Below, one piece after another: positions 45,077 through 54,919 of a stretch of DNA of 64,000 nucleotides; position 1 is the first letter of the stretch; every line of letters starts with the position of its first letter. Both the position numbers and the translations under genes were made by a program. The notes below the pieces were generated by a model. It was not told the origin of the DNA, did not search any database, and saw only the letters and a list, made by a program, of their open reading frames with translations. The stretch comes from Nothopassalora personata. Taxonomy: Eukaryota; Ascomycota; Dothideomycetes; Mycosphaerellales; Mycosphaerellaceae. Location of the stretch: the NCBI GenBank assembly GCA_033816765.1, contig CM066288.1, positions 3,038,001 through 3,102,000 on the forward strand, written 5' to 3'.

Positions 45077-45784
45077 ATGGACTCTTCAGCCTTCACACTC
45101 CTCCCCGGAGAGATCAGGAACAGTATTTACGAGATGGTACTGGAACAGCCAAATGGCATACCAGTGTATACTGGCAAAGAAGCGGTTGCACCGCGCGGCG
45201 ATGGCAAGGACCTCGAGAGACTGATACCTGCAATATCAGGACTGCCATCTACCAGTCGTGCGATTCGCGCCGAAACAATGAAGCTCTACTTCAGTCTCAA
45301 TCCCCTAATGGTCTACTGCGCAAGAGAAGGGGGACTGGAACGCGCCATACTGCAAACAACCCGCGAACTAGCTCAGTGGTGTCAGATCGTTGGCAGACAA
45401 CATACGAGCGAGCTGCGGAAAGCGGTGTTTGACCTACGATACCAGGGCTGGATGATCAACACGGGTGTCAGCGTGCTTCAACAATACGCGCCCAAGCTGA
45501 AGCACTTCTTTCACCCCTCTGTTCAGTTCGAGGTCAAGTTCCGAGCACCATATTGGGACATCACTGGTCTAGCTCTACCTGTCACGATCGTGCTCGGTGA
45601 CCGCACAGCAAGCCTCGAGCGACTGAATGTCGTTGCTGGTCAAACATTTGATAGACTTCACAAAGTTGGCTCGAGACAAGGATCGGATCAGTGGAACGAG
45701 CTCAAGGATTGCGAGCGACGAGTGAGGGAAGCTATCGAGCGCATGCCCGAAACTCAGACATTGCGATCCCCCACGAGGAGGTGA
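45077..45784 (+). CDS. 2EXR/F-box-like domain protein (paralogue 1)
   Basis: 235 residues, intronless. The N-terminus FTLLPGEIRNSIYEMVLEQP is the F-box-like 2EXR signature common in Dothideomycete genomes. It is followed by a typical LPSTSRAIRAETMKLYFSLNP element, in which buried residues are conserved across the family. The rest is unannotated alpha/beta sequence with a basic C-terminus. Proteins of this large, expanded family are mostly uncharacterised; a substrate-adaptor role is only suggested by the F-box resemblance. The paralogue at 47203-47937 shares the same layout. Confidence 0.85.
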   Translation: MDSSAFTLLPGEIRNSIYEMVLEQPNGIPVYTGKEAVAPRGDGKDLERLIPAISGLPSTSRAIRAETMKLYFSLNPLMVYCAREGGLERAILQTTRELAQWCQIVGRQHTSELRKAVFDLRYQGWMINTGVSVLQQYAPKLKHFFHPSVQFEVKFRAPYWDITGLALPVTIVLGDRTASLERLNVVAGQTFDRLHKVGSRQGSDQWNELKDCERRVREAIERMPETQTLRSPTRR

Positions 45785-47202
45785 GAAGTATGTTCTGATC
45801 ACACCACTGCTACAACCATCTAGGCCATCCCTCTCCAGCCACATCCATGCTCCGGTGACAAACACCAAAAGGACGTGGTCAAGACAACAATACAGTCCAA
45901 GGCTCTGCTCATACCTTCCGGAAGCTGCAATCGCAGCAGGCACAATGCCTACCATGACTGCCACAGAGGATAATCCAGCGTCATCCTGCTCACGCCGCGG
46001 CCAGACCTCGGGCGAAAAAATGCACCATGTCGGGCTTGGTAAAAGGCGGAGTCGTAGTTGAAGGCGGAGTGGCGGAAATGTCACGCATCACGAAGCCGAA
46101 CGTCTCGGAGGAGGTACTACAGTAGAAAGGAAGCATTGGCGTACCTCTGCAAAAAATAAACCGCGCCCGCGCGCGTATCAGCGCAAAGGGCGCACTAATG
46201 CATGTCTTCGTCGTCATCAAACTGATTCATTTCTCTTCATCTACTAGTCTGCTCACTTGCTCACGTGCACCAGACAGAACTCTTGATCATGCATAGCGAC
46301 CTGACAATACTTTCCTGCTCACCAGCCAATATTCGCTTGTTCTTGTTCGGTCTGCTGACTACGGACGGAACCTGCGCGTCGTTCGAAGCGTGTCAGTTCA
46401 GAATAATACCCTGAATCTCATAGCGCTGCTTAAACGGAAAGCGGTTTTCTCCACTCGCGGCTGGGTCGACCCCGAGCCCGAGGTTTGAAACACCATCGGC
46501 TCTCGTGAAGCCTGATGTACTCCGGCCTTCCCTAGACATATGGAATCGCTTGCACAAAGTATGGCTACGACTTTAGGCGTCGTCAAGCCAACGAGGCGCA
46601 GCTACAAAATGCAGATCATGACGGGTCGGTCGGTCAAGTGCTTTCTGGCAATCCAATTCAATGAAGAAGAAGTCTTTGTCCTGTTGACCGAGCATCTCGC
46701 TCAAAACATCAACTTTTCAGTCAGACCTCAGGTCGGACCCTAATGAAGACCCTAACACGCATCCGCCAAATTGCCCGCTTTCGCAGATCTCGGCCTATCC
46801 TTGAACATGCATTTCCCGGTCCATCTCCCTACCAACTCGGTACCTCTCATCAACGAATACAGAAGCTTCGCTGATCATTCGAATCACAATGTCTCACCTG
46901 CCCAATGAGCGCGTGACTCGGCGAGCGAGACTGCCGACACATGGATGGTTTGCGACAGACTTTCATATTACCCTCTCAGGAGGCAATCCTTGAGAGATCA
47001 CTGAACCGTTTGCTCTTTAGGGATTGTTGATCATGCGTTGTTTTACTCCTTCGACTGGTCGCTTAGGTCTCATTGTTCTTGCTAACATGGATACATTGTC
47101 AACGATTAGCTCACCAGCTGTTTGCCTACTTGCCATCGCATGAGCTGAAGGCCACGCTCCATCACAATCCTTCAAGCGAGAGGCAAGACTCTCGTCGCGA
47201 TC
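45785..47202. other. Intergenic between the two 2EXR genes
   Basis: No supportable gene. A 67-codon plus-strand frame at 46540-46743 (MESLAQSMATTLGVVKPTRR) and a minus-strand frame at 46084-45575 are not convincing. Confidence 0.5.
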
Positions 47203-47937
47203 ATGTCCGACTGCACTGCTGGATACCAAAACTCGGTCGACATGGACACCTCGATCTTCGCGAAGTTATCCGGCGAACTTCGCAATCGCATCTACGAGTA
47301 TGCTCTGCAAGAAGGGAACGAAGAACACGAATCGATTGATCTGGAGCAAGGCTGGTTCGATTGCCCATTTCATCGTTGTAGAGTCATGAACGAGGCTCGC
47401 ACAGGTTTTGTTTATCCTTTGGACCCACTGCGAGTTACAGGTCTGCCCTTTGCGTCGAAGGCCATACGAAGAGAATCGTTGCGACTGTACTACCATCTCA
47501 ACAGCTTCTACTTCGAGACGGACTATCTCAAGAGCAAGCATAAAGATCGCATCATGGAGCGCATGATGGAGTGGGTGCAGCGCATTGGGTTGGAGCAAGC
47601 GCGAGAGATCAGAGATGTTGTTATCAGTCTATTATCATTGAAGGGTAGTGGGCCGATACCTTTGGCGATCGACTGGAATCATATGAAGATAATACGGTCT
47701 GTCTTCTCACCACAAGGCAAAGTCAGAATACGCTTTTACCTGGACGGCAACGGGTCGGCAACATTCGTCCTTGGCTCGAAGGAGAACATGCTCGAGCAGC
47801 TTGACAGGATGGCTGAGGGATGGGCACTGCTCTGGAGAAGGTCCCGGAAGTACGAACAGTGGGAAGCCTGGGCAGTCGCTGAGAGGTACAAGCAAGAGGT
47901 AGCTGAACTGTTCAAAGACATGCCTGAGCTGATCTAA
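47203..47937 (+). CDS. 2EXR/F-box-like domain protein (paralogue 2)
   Basis: 244 residues, intronless. The signature is IFAKLSGELRNRIYEYALQE, followed after a variable acidic loop by LRVTGLPFASKAIRRESLRL, the second family element. The C-terminal half contains EQLDRMAEGWALLWRRSRKY, matching in position ERLNVVAGQTFDRLHKVGSR of the neighbour. ATG 47203 is used here; an in-frame ATG at 47242 (MDTSIFAKL) would start right at the domain and is equally possible. The two genes lie in the same direction 1.4 kb apart, consistent with an old local duplication. Confidence 0.85.
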   Translation: MSDCTAGYQNSVDMDTSIFAKLSGELRNRIYEYALQEGNEEHESIDLEQGWFDCPFHRCRVMNEARTGFVYPLDPLRVTGLPFASKAIRRESLRLYYHLNSFYFETDYLKSKHKDRIMERMMEWVQRIGLEQAREIRDVVISLLSLKGSGPIPLAIDWNHMKIIRSVFSPQGKVRIRFYLDGNGSATFVLGSKENMLEQLDRMAEGWALLWRRSRKYEQWEAWAVAERYKQEVAELFKDMPELI

Positions 47938-48616
47938 GGCTTGATGCCATGACAACTGCTGAGGTTGATATGGAAATGCCCAGCTTGTAATCGTACTGTT
48001 ATCAGCTTGGCAATAGATCATAATGCAGACAGGAAGTGCCGATTGAACTGTATAGCGAGGCACATCGGCGCATCATAGCCTTATCGCATGGTACTATGCT
48101 GGACATACGGTGATACATTGCCTGATAACCTCTGCAGACTGCTCGAGCACGATATCGCTCGAGCGGATGTTCCTTCAACCTGGAAACTCAAATCTGGCAC
48201 CCGCGCCATTCCCCTTCTGGCAATTCACTTGTGAATCTTGCTGCCGAGGACATCTCCGGTACTCTTCTGTTGACGACCTCACGCTTCACTATCAGCTCAG
48301 ATGTGCTGAAGGAACTTTTAGCAGCCTTGGCCGGGATTGACGAGTGGTCAGGGAAGAGCATCGTCATCCGCAATCGCGGCAAGACGCCTGCTCCCCACCA
48401 GCTCTCCATCCAACTCCACCTGCAGCACGGGGTGGGTAGCTGCATAGCTTGTAGCAGTGTGGCAGTATAAGTATCGGAGCTCTCTTGCCTGCTGTAGATC
48501 TTCTGAGATCATATTGACGCGTCTGCACATTCCATTGCACTCCAGTCGTATCAACGTCGAAGACAACCACTGCCCCAATTGACCCAGCACCAAACACAGA
48601 GAACAATACAGCAATC
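47938..48616. other. Intergenic, possible coding remnant
   Basis: A plus-strand frame from about 48198 to 48470 (NLAAEDISGTLLLTTSRFTI, VLKELLAALAGIDEWSGKS) reads like protein but has no convincing start or partner exon. It may be a gene fragment. Confidence 0.35.
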
Positions 48617-49251
48617 ATGGCAACACAAGGAACCTCCAGCGGGCACCCCATCACGGTCCTTACAGTAGGTCGTACTTATTGAAGAGCAACGATGCCTGTC
48701 CACTGACAGCTTTCCCTCCACAGCAAGACCTCGCCCCAAGGCTCCCAGCCCACAGCTCCCTCCTCTTCGCCCAAAAGAAGAACAAGAACCTCTCCTTCGA
48801 GACCATCGCGAAGGAACTTGGCCGCGACGAAGTCGCAACCGCCGCGATCTTCTACGGCCAAGCCAAAGCCTCCGACGAAGACATCTCCAAGCTCGCTGCC
48901 GTCTTGGACATCAACGAGTCCATCCTTCGCGAGACTGAGATCATCGGTCTTCCTGACCGCGGCAAGAGTGTGGATATGCCACCAAAGGAGCCATTGATCT
49001 ACAGATTGTACGAGATTGTGCAGAACTATGGATACGCGTATAAGGCCGTGATTAACGAGAAGTTTGGAGATGGGATTATGAGTGCGATCAGTTTCTCGAC
49101 GAAGGTGGAGAAGGAGGTGGACGATAAGGGCGAGTGGGTTAAGATTACTTTGAGGGGAAAGTGGTATGTGAATGCAGTGTTGAGGCTGCGTCTTGGCGTG
49201 GTGTTGAGCGATTTGCTGACGTTCTCTAGGCTCTCCTTCACTCGATTCTGA
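48617..49251 (+). CDS. cyn1: Cyanate hydratase (cyanase)
   Basis: Three exons: 48617-48664, 48724-49163 and 49230-49251. Introns are 59 bp (GTAGGT...CACAG) and 66 bp (GTATGT...TCTAG). The product is 169 residues. Cyanase converts cyanate and bicarbonate to ammonia and CO2 (via carbamate) in the cytosol, detoxifying cyanate and supplying nitrogen. The N-terminal helical domain ([36 protein letters not shown]) precedes the catalytic domain [33 protein letters not shown], whose Arg (YRLYE), Glu and Ser (SAIS) correspond to the known catalytic triad. The last exon completes GKWLSFTRF, the family's C-terminus. Without the third exon the frame ends in unrelated sequence, which fixes the splice. Confidence 0.93.
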
Positions 49252-50085
49252 ATGGTGCTGATGGGCGCAGAGGCCTCATTTGTCTGCTAATGAATCATAG
49301 TGTTAGCAGGCAAACATATGGTGTTTCAACGTCACCTTCTGCTTCCTGTCTCCACCAGAGTCGCCTTCATTGCGTGGGTAGGCCTTGGCCTGAGCACTAT
49401 CCTGACTGCGGTCTGCTCATTCAGCAGTATGAACATCCCATCGGTGCCACCAGCGTAGCCGGTCGTGGCTCATGGCTGACATCGATTGTCAGAAGACCAT
49501 ACACGGCAGACATTTAAGTCGCTATGTCTTAGACGTCCCTGCTCGTGGGCGCGGAGCTGTTCAACGGCTACGACGGGGATCTCAATCATGCTCAGAGCGC
49601 CGTAGGCCGCCACAAGCTAGTCTGGTGCGGACGGTCTTTGAGTCTGTCCGACATCCCGCGAGCATATATGCTTCACGATCGTGGAGGCTCAGGTAACTGA
49701 GCGCGCGCGCCGTAGGAGTATGTGAAGAGGCAAACGGTGTGGCCCTTGCTCCGCAACTAACAATTGGTCAACTAACCGCAGCAACGACACGTCCTCAGTA
49801 TGTCAGCCACTTTGATATACAGTTGAGGATACGCTCGGTGTCCTTTCCTCGTGCGAGGTATGTGCTCACGTTTCGCCATCACATCTGCTGAAAGCTAATC
49901 TTCGTCTTCCGCATGTCCAGCATCCATAACTCAACTCGACCATGCATACGCACGCGATCAGTCCAACGGTCCGGAATGGCCCGAAGCTCACATTCACAGC
50001 GTTTGCTTCTTTCTACCTGACCCCTGAGGTGAAATTCTCATGTGAAGATCCGCCTCAAGCTCAACCCTCACTCCAACCGCACATC
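49252..50085. other. Intergenic, nothing supportable
   Basis: Short frames only. Likely 3' flank of cyanase and promoter of the next gene. Confidence 0.5.
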
Positions 50086-50834
50086 ATGAATTGCTTGCAC
50101 TTTTCGCTCTTCGCCAACTCTAGACACCAAGACTCGGAGCGAGTCCAGACAACCATACCAACGACGAAACCAACTTGCCACCAGGCAAGACTATTGAAGG
50201 TGAGTGGAACCATTGGATATTGACACAGCAGGCCGGCGGGCGGCAAGAGCAAACGGAAAGACACGAAATGAAGATGTGGTGCCAAAATGGCAGCAACTGC
50301 TGCCAGAGCAAGGACGAGCAGGACGAGCAGGACATCGAGAATGAACTCCCGCCAGCGCGCCAACCGATCTCATGGAGCCACCCATCGACCGAGCCGCTGG
50401 TTGGCGCCAGAATTGACGAGAAGCGTACAAGCTTCAAAAAAGCTAGTGTTCAAGACGAGGATGAAATCACACCAGTCTCGATCGATCCTATGGAAGGACA
50501 TTCCAACGTCGGTCGTCCATTGGTGCGCGAGGGCAAATCCAATCTGTCCGAAGTCATGAGGGTCAGCGAAGCCATCCGCAACAAAGGTCACGTACGCTCT
50601 CCAAGTGGCATCATCTTGAATTACGAGGATCTCTTGGTGCGACCAGATCGGCCCAAGACGATCGAGGAGAGGCAGGAGGCAATCGCGCGCAAGGTCAGGG
50701 AGGAGAGTAAGAAGGAGCGGGAGCGAAAGACCGCTGAAGTGATGGAGAAACAGAGGGCTATGGAGGCCAAGAAAGGATGGAAGGGCTGGAGGAGTTGCTG
50801 GGGCTGCTTCGGCGAGGCTGACGCGGACGATTGA
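50086..50834 (+). CDS. Hypothetical Lys/Glu-rich protein
   Basis: The frame encoding ENELPPARQPISWSHPSTEP, EVMRVSEAIRNKGHVRSPSG and a charged helix (ERQEAIARKVREESKKERER) ending in WKGWRSCWGCFGEADADD is clearly coding from about 50268 to 50834. It has no in-frame ATG upstream of about 50265. The likely start is ATG 50086 (MNCLHFSLFANSRHQDSERV) in another frame, spliced from the GTGAGT donor at 50200. The matching acceptor is unclear: 50228 gives a 29-bp intron, too short; 50273 (AAG) gives 74 bp. The Cys/Trp-rich end is unusual. No family recognised. Confidence 0.5.
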
Positions 50835-51040
50835 GCAAGGTAGGTGCGTGGCGCCTCCGATACCGAAGAAGCATGCTAATATGTCGAAGCAGCGCATTGC
50901 ACGACGCGTGAACGAGGAAGGATCGCGCTTTACGGACGACTGAGAAGGTAAGCCGCGACACCAGGTCGGTGTGGGAGTGCCATAGAGGCATGCTAATGTT
51001 CCGAAACAGTGCACTGTATGACGCGCAAAGGAGGTGGAAG
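50822..51040 (+). repeat. 109-bp tandem duplication of stop codon plus intron-like segment
   Basis: Two diverged units with period about 109 bp. Each has GGACGAyTGAG (stop), then AAG|GTAGGT or AAG|GTAAGC (donors 50840, 50948), GCATGCTAAT (branch site) and a CAG acceptor (50892, 51009), followed by GCAyTG...ACGCG. The intron-like parts are 53 and 62 bp. They would lie in the 3' UTR of the preceding gene. Confidence 0.7.
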
Positions 51041-51109
51041 CACGCATTGGCCATTCGCGGAAGTACAGGAACTACACGCACTACTCACACTTTTGCAAAT
51101 GCTAGGCTA

Positions 51110-51760
51110 CTAGAGGCTCAGCAGTACGAGCTGCGATGATAGCCTCGAGGTATTCGCTTTGGTTGAGTCACCGGCACCCACAACAGCGACCCCCTGCCCA
51201 TCGATCTCAATGGTAGGAGCTGAATTGATACCATTGCGTCTTGCTCTCGCCGCTTCATCACACCGAGCCCCGTAGTCGTCGCTTTCAAGCAGCTGAAGCA
51301 CTTCAGGCTCTGGGAGCCCACGCGCCACCGCAGCATCGATCAGCCCTTGCCTATCAGTAATGTCTGCATCCCTCTCGAAATGCCACTCGAAGATCGCCTC
51401 GAGCAACCGGTTCTGCACTTCTCCAGAACTCCCGTTACCCTCGCATTCCTTCGCCCACTTCAGCAGCCGGTGCCAGTCCCTTGTCTTCCCGACCTTGCTG
51501 TTGAAGCTGATGGCAATGCCGTTGGCTGTTCCTACACGCCCAAGTCGTGTTCGAATGGCGCTGACCATGTCTTGGCCATTCGAATGTGCTACGCGGCGTT
51601 CCCATGGGATGGCCACCGGAGGTGCATTGGCATCTAGGTAGTAGGGAAGGAACGTGAAGTTGAAAGTGTCTCAGCGTCCGCCTGGGTACATCCGCTGATG
51701 TGGTTCAATGCTTTTGTCCAGGGATTTGTGGGCGATGTGACACTTTGCTGTCAACTCAAC
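51110..51760 (-). pseudogene. DsbA-like thioredoxin-fold oxidoreductase, apparently broken
   Basis: Minus-strand frame matching the fungal DsbA/FrnE-type family. After the start-proximal helix (KSLDKSIEPHQRMYPGG) come FNFTFLPYYLDANAP, GKTRDWHRLLKWAKECEGN, QNRLLEAIFEWHFERDADIT and, near the end, the cis-Pro loop NSAPTIEIDGQGVAVVGAGD. An in-frame TGA at 51673-51671 separates the N-terminal part from the rest. The position of the CxxC active site (expected CPWCY) reads AKCHIAHK, with only one Cys. No ATG serves the downstream part well. Either a pseudogene or a gene with an unseen intron around 51670; the same frame on both sides of the TGA favours a nonsense mutation. Confidence 0.55.
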
Positions 51761-52332
51761 ACTGTGATGGCAGAAGATTCGGTGCCTTCGATACCCAAGG
51801 ACATATAGTGTCTGTGCAGACAGTGATTTCGAAGACGACCAGTTTCTTTGCTGTAGTGAATGTCTGTGTTCACGGTCGAGTGGGTTTACAGCATTACAAC
51901 ATTGCAGCTGAACTCGTCAGCCTAGAATGTTTAGCATCTTTTGGAATACTCCTCTGCAACGGGACAGGGACAGCTTCATAACCTCTACATCGTTCTCAAC
52001 AACCTTTACCTGTGAGGACGCGCGATGCCAATGCTATGAGGTTAGGAAGGTAGTATCTGCCATTCGAAAGGAGCCGTTGACGTGGAGAGACGTGCTCCGG
52101 ATTGCACATCCCTGTACGTGGAGCGCCCTTCGCCGGGCTTCACCAGACATCCTGCAACCATCGACAATGACCTTGCCCACGCTCCGCAGCCTAGCGCAAG
52201 GAAGTTTCATCGTGGGAATAATCGTCCGAGTGATGATGTAGATGTAGGAAGCAACGCCGTCGTCCAGGGACAGCTGACGTGGAGCAGGTAAGCAAGACTT
52301 GATACAACTGACCATCCCACTATCATACCAAA
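51761..52332. other. Intergenic, nothing supportable
   Basis: Between the divergent DsbA-like and NMT1-like remnants. Overlapping short frames only. Confidence 0.5.
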
Positions 52333-53265
52333 ATGCCTCCCACAACCCTCCGCATAGCCCTCGACTGGACTCCCAACACCCTCCACAGCGGCCTCTACCT
52401 CGCCCACCACCGCGGCTACTACCAGAAACACCACCTTTCCGTCGAGCTCCTCCCCCCACATGCCCTATACTCCAAAACGCCCGCAAAACGCCTAGAAGGC
52501 AGCGAAGTAGACCTCGCAATCTGTCCCTCTGAGTCATGTATAGCATACAATGGATCAGGGAGACTCCAGCTGCAGGCGATATACGCGATACTTCAAAAGG
52601 ATGCATCAGCGATCGTAGGACTTGAGGAGAAGTTGAGGAAGATGGCTGATCTGGGTGAGAAGAAGAAGAAGTAGTATGGAAGCTATAACGCTCGGTATGA
52701 AGACGCCATTGTCCAGGAGATGGTCAAGACAGATGGCGGTAATGCACAAGGCGTGCAGATCGTGAGGTCCCCGGGGGGGGGGGGGGGGGGGGAGGAAGCT
52801 GAATATGTTCGATGCCGTGAAGTCAGGCCGGATAGATGCGACCTGGAATTTTATACCTTGGGAGGGAGCTGAGCCAGAGCTTGAGCGGGTCAAGACGAAG
52901 AACTTTAAGCTGAAGGATTATGGTATTGCGTATGGCTACAGTCCTGTGATTGCACGGAACGCGGAAAAGAGTCCCTCTGATGAAGTCCTGACGGCGTTCG
53001 TGCAGGCGACACAGGAAGGATATGAACATGCTTTGAAGCATGCAGAGGACGTGGTGGAGTTGCTGAAAGAGGTGTGGATCCCGAAGAGGGATGAGGGTTT
53101 CTTGAAGAGGAGTCAGCATAGTATCAATCAGTACTACTCCATTGGGAGTGGCAAGCTTGGGTCTATGGAGAAGCCTGGCTGAAGTGGCTGAGAGATCGCG
53201 AGATGCAGCGTGAGTATTCACCTGTGACAGAGGAGAAGATCTTCACCAATGAGTTTGCGGCATGA
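52333..53265 (+). pseudogene. NMT1/THI5-like periplasmic-binding-fold protein, broken
   Basis: The start [20 protein letters not shown] matches NMT1/THI5-like proteins (family opening LxWxPNTNHTGLY), related to thiamine-pyrimidine synthesis and ABC substrate-binding proteins. It continues with [11 protein letters not shown]. Three lesions follow: an in-frame TAG at 52672-52674, directly before YGSYNARYEDAIVQEMV; a run of 20 Gs at 52773-52792 where the frame shifts before NMFDAVKSGRIDATWNFIPW; and a second shift near 53160, after which VYGEAWLKWLRDREMQREYS and FTNEFAA follow to TGA 53263-53265. The expected end matches the family. Function is therefore probably lost, unless the G run is an assembly error. 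Confidence 0.8.
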
Positions 53266-53446
53266 CTGACAAAGCCTTTTCCGTAGTTCTTCTATGGTGC
53301 TATGCTCCAGGAACAAGAACAATACTGGCAAGATAGCATCTCGCCGCGAAGGATTTTCGAAGCCTGAACTGGTACCTATCGCGAGAAGATGCTATCTGCT
53401 CGATGGCCGATGATCCACTCATATCTCGACAACGCCAAGCACCTCC

Positions 53447-54359
53447 CTAAGCTGCCCACCGCTTGCCGGGACTGAAGCTCCGGATAGCTAATGGCTTGCG
53501 GTTCTCCTTCATGCTTACACGTGCCTTGCCCTTCGGGATCGAGAGATCGTTTACCACCTCGCCTTTACCATTCTGCACTGGGATCAGCTGCGGGGATATG
53601 GATGGGGTCTTGATGGTAGCACCTTCAATTGTGAAAGCGCGAGTGTTGTTCTCGAGCGTGACGAGGCGGTTCTTGACTTCAGTGATCATTTCGAGGATTC
53701 CGTCTCTGTCATCGAATAGTACGTCTGTGGATGTGTCAGTGGCCATCGAAAGAGGAGGGAGGTTTCGTCTGGAACTTACTGATCTCCTCGGCCATGGTTT
53801 GCGTATCTGGTCCCGAGGCAACCTGCTCATCGACGCGCTGGGTGACGGCTTCCTCCTGCTTGCTGCGTAGGGCATCGAGCTCCTTCTGAGAAGTGGCAAG
53901 CCTTGTCTCGAGCTCCTGTACCTTATTGGTGCAGGCATCGATCCTGCCCTGTTGCACCTTCATTGTGACCTTGGACGTGGCAAGACGCTCCTCGACATCT
54001 TTGCTGGCGGCTGCCTTCTCCATCTGCGAGAGACGAGCCTCTAGAGCGGCGATCCGCTTCTCCTGCTCGGCGGACTTATGATCGTGCTTGGCGAGGCGGA
54101 ACATCTGATCCTGGAAGAGCGACTCGACCTCAGACTCGCGCTGCAGCTCGTACATGAACATAGCTTGCACGGTGCTGGCGGGTGGTAAGCGCTTGCTACA
54201 CACTTCGCCGATGCGCCTCAAGTGGGTGGAGGTGAAGGTCTTCGCCTCAACGGCAGGGCCATGACTGCGGCGGTCAACCTCCTTCCACAAGTCATCATAC
54301 CGCTTGTCGTCTTCCTTGTTGTGGTCGTTACCGAAGCGAATCTCGAAACCTGCGTCCAT
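53447..54359 (-). CDS. Coiled-coil hypothetical protein
   Basis: Two exons, 54359-53780 and 53724-53447; intron 55 bp (GTAAGT donor, ACTGAC branch, CACAG acceptor); 285 residues. Splicing joins AEEI to NVLFDDRDGILEMITEV. Residues about 80-190 form a long coiled coil (KRIAALEARLSQMEKAAASK, KVQELETRLATSQKELDALR). The second exon adds another helix (MITEVKNRLVTLENN) and a basic tail (SMKENRKPLAIRSFSPGKRW). The N-terminal part (FGNDHNKEDDKRYDDLWKEV) is not recognised. It converges with the NMT1-like pseudogene. A structural or scaffold role is only suggested by the coiled coil. Confidence 0.75.
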
Positions 54360-54919
54360 TTGAGCAAGTGTTGGGAGAATGAAGTGGCAAGGTAAGTGCG
54401 AAGCCGTACTGTACCGCGGAAGTTAGCAAGGGTGTTCGGCAACGCGCATTAGCGTGACGGCTCTCGCAAAAGAGGAAATAGTGGGACATGTGAAAGAGAA
54501 CGCTGAGCTTCAGATGACAATCCGTCCATCTCGATCGATTGATAACGGCAGAGTCGTCTACTGGACAATGTTTGCCGGTCCTGGACCACAGCTCTGCTGG
54601 GAGGCCGAGCAGGCCGGTGCGCTATTTACTGTTCAGCATCTAGTCTGTCAGAGGTCAAACATGGTAGATCAGCTACCTTGACTGCTCTTCGGGGATGGTC
54701 GCGCTTTCTTTGCTACTGGTGAATGCCGTGGTGGCGGTGATGTTTGCTCAATGGACTTGTTGTGCAGTATAGGCATCGAAGCTCAAGATATGTACACGAA
54801 TTGGACCCTCTTGGCGCAGCTTCCCGAGATACCTGCATTATCACATGCTTTTGAGTTGGACGCCTCAACTGAAACCATTGTCTTCTCAGAACAAATTCCT
54901 GTAACCTACGTCCCTAGCC
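54360..54919. other. Intergenic, nothing supportable
   Basis: Promoter side of the coiled-coil gene and 3' side of the membrane-protein gene. Two plus-strand frames of about 75 codons have no coding character I trust. Confidence 0.5.

Noticed and set aside
53463..53870. 135-codon plus-strand frame over the coiled-coil gene
   Set aside because: Opposite-strand shadow; the minus-strand gene has a clean intron and coiled-coil pattern.
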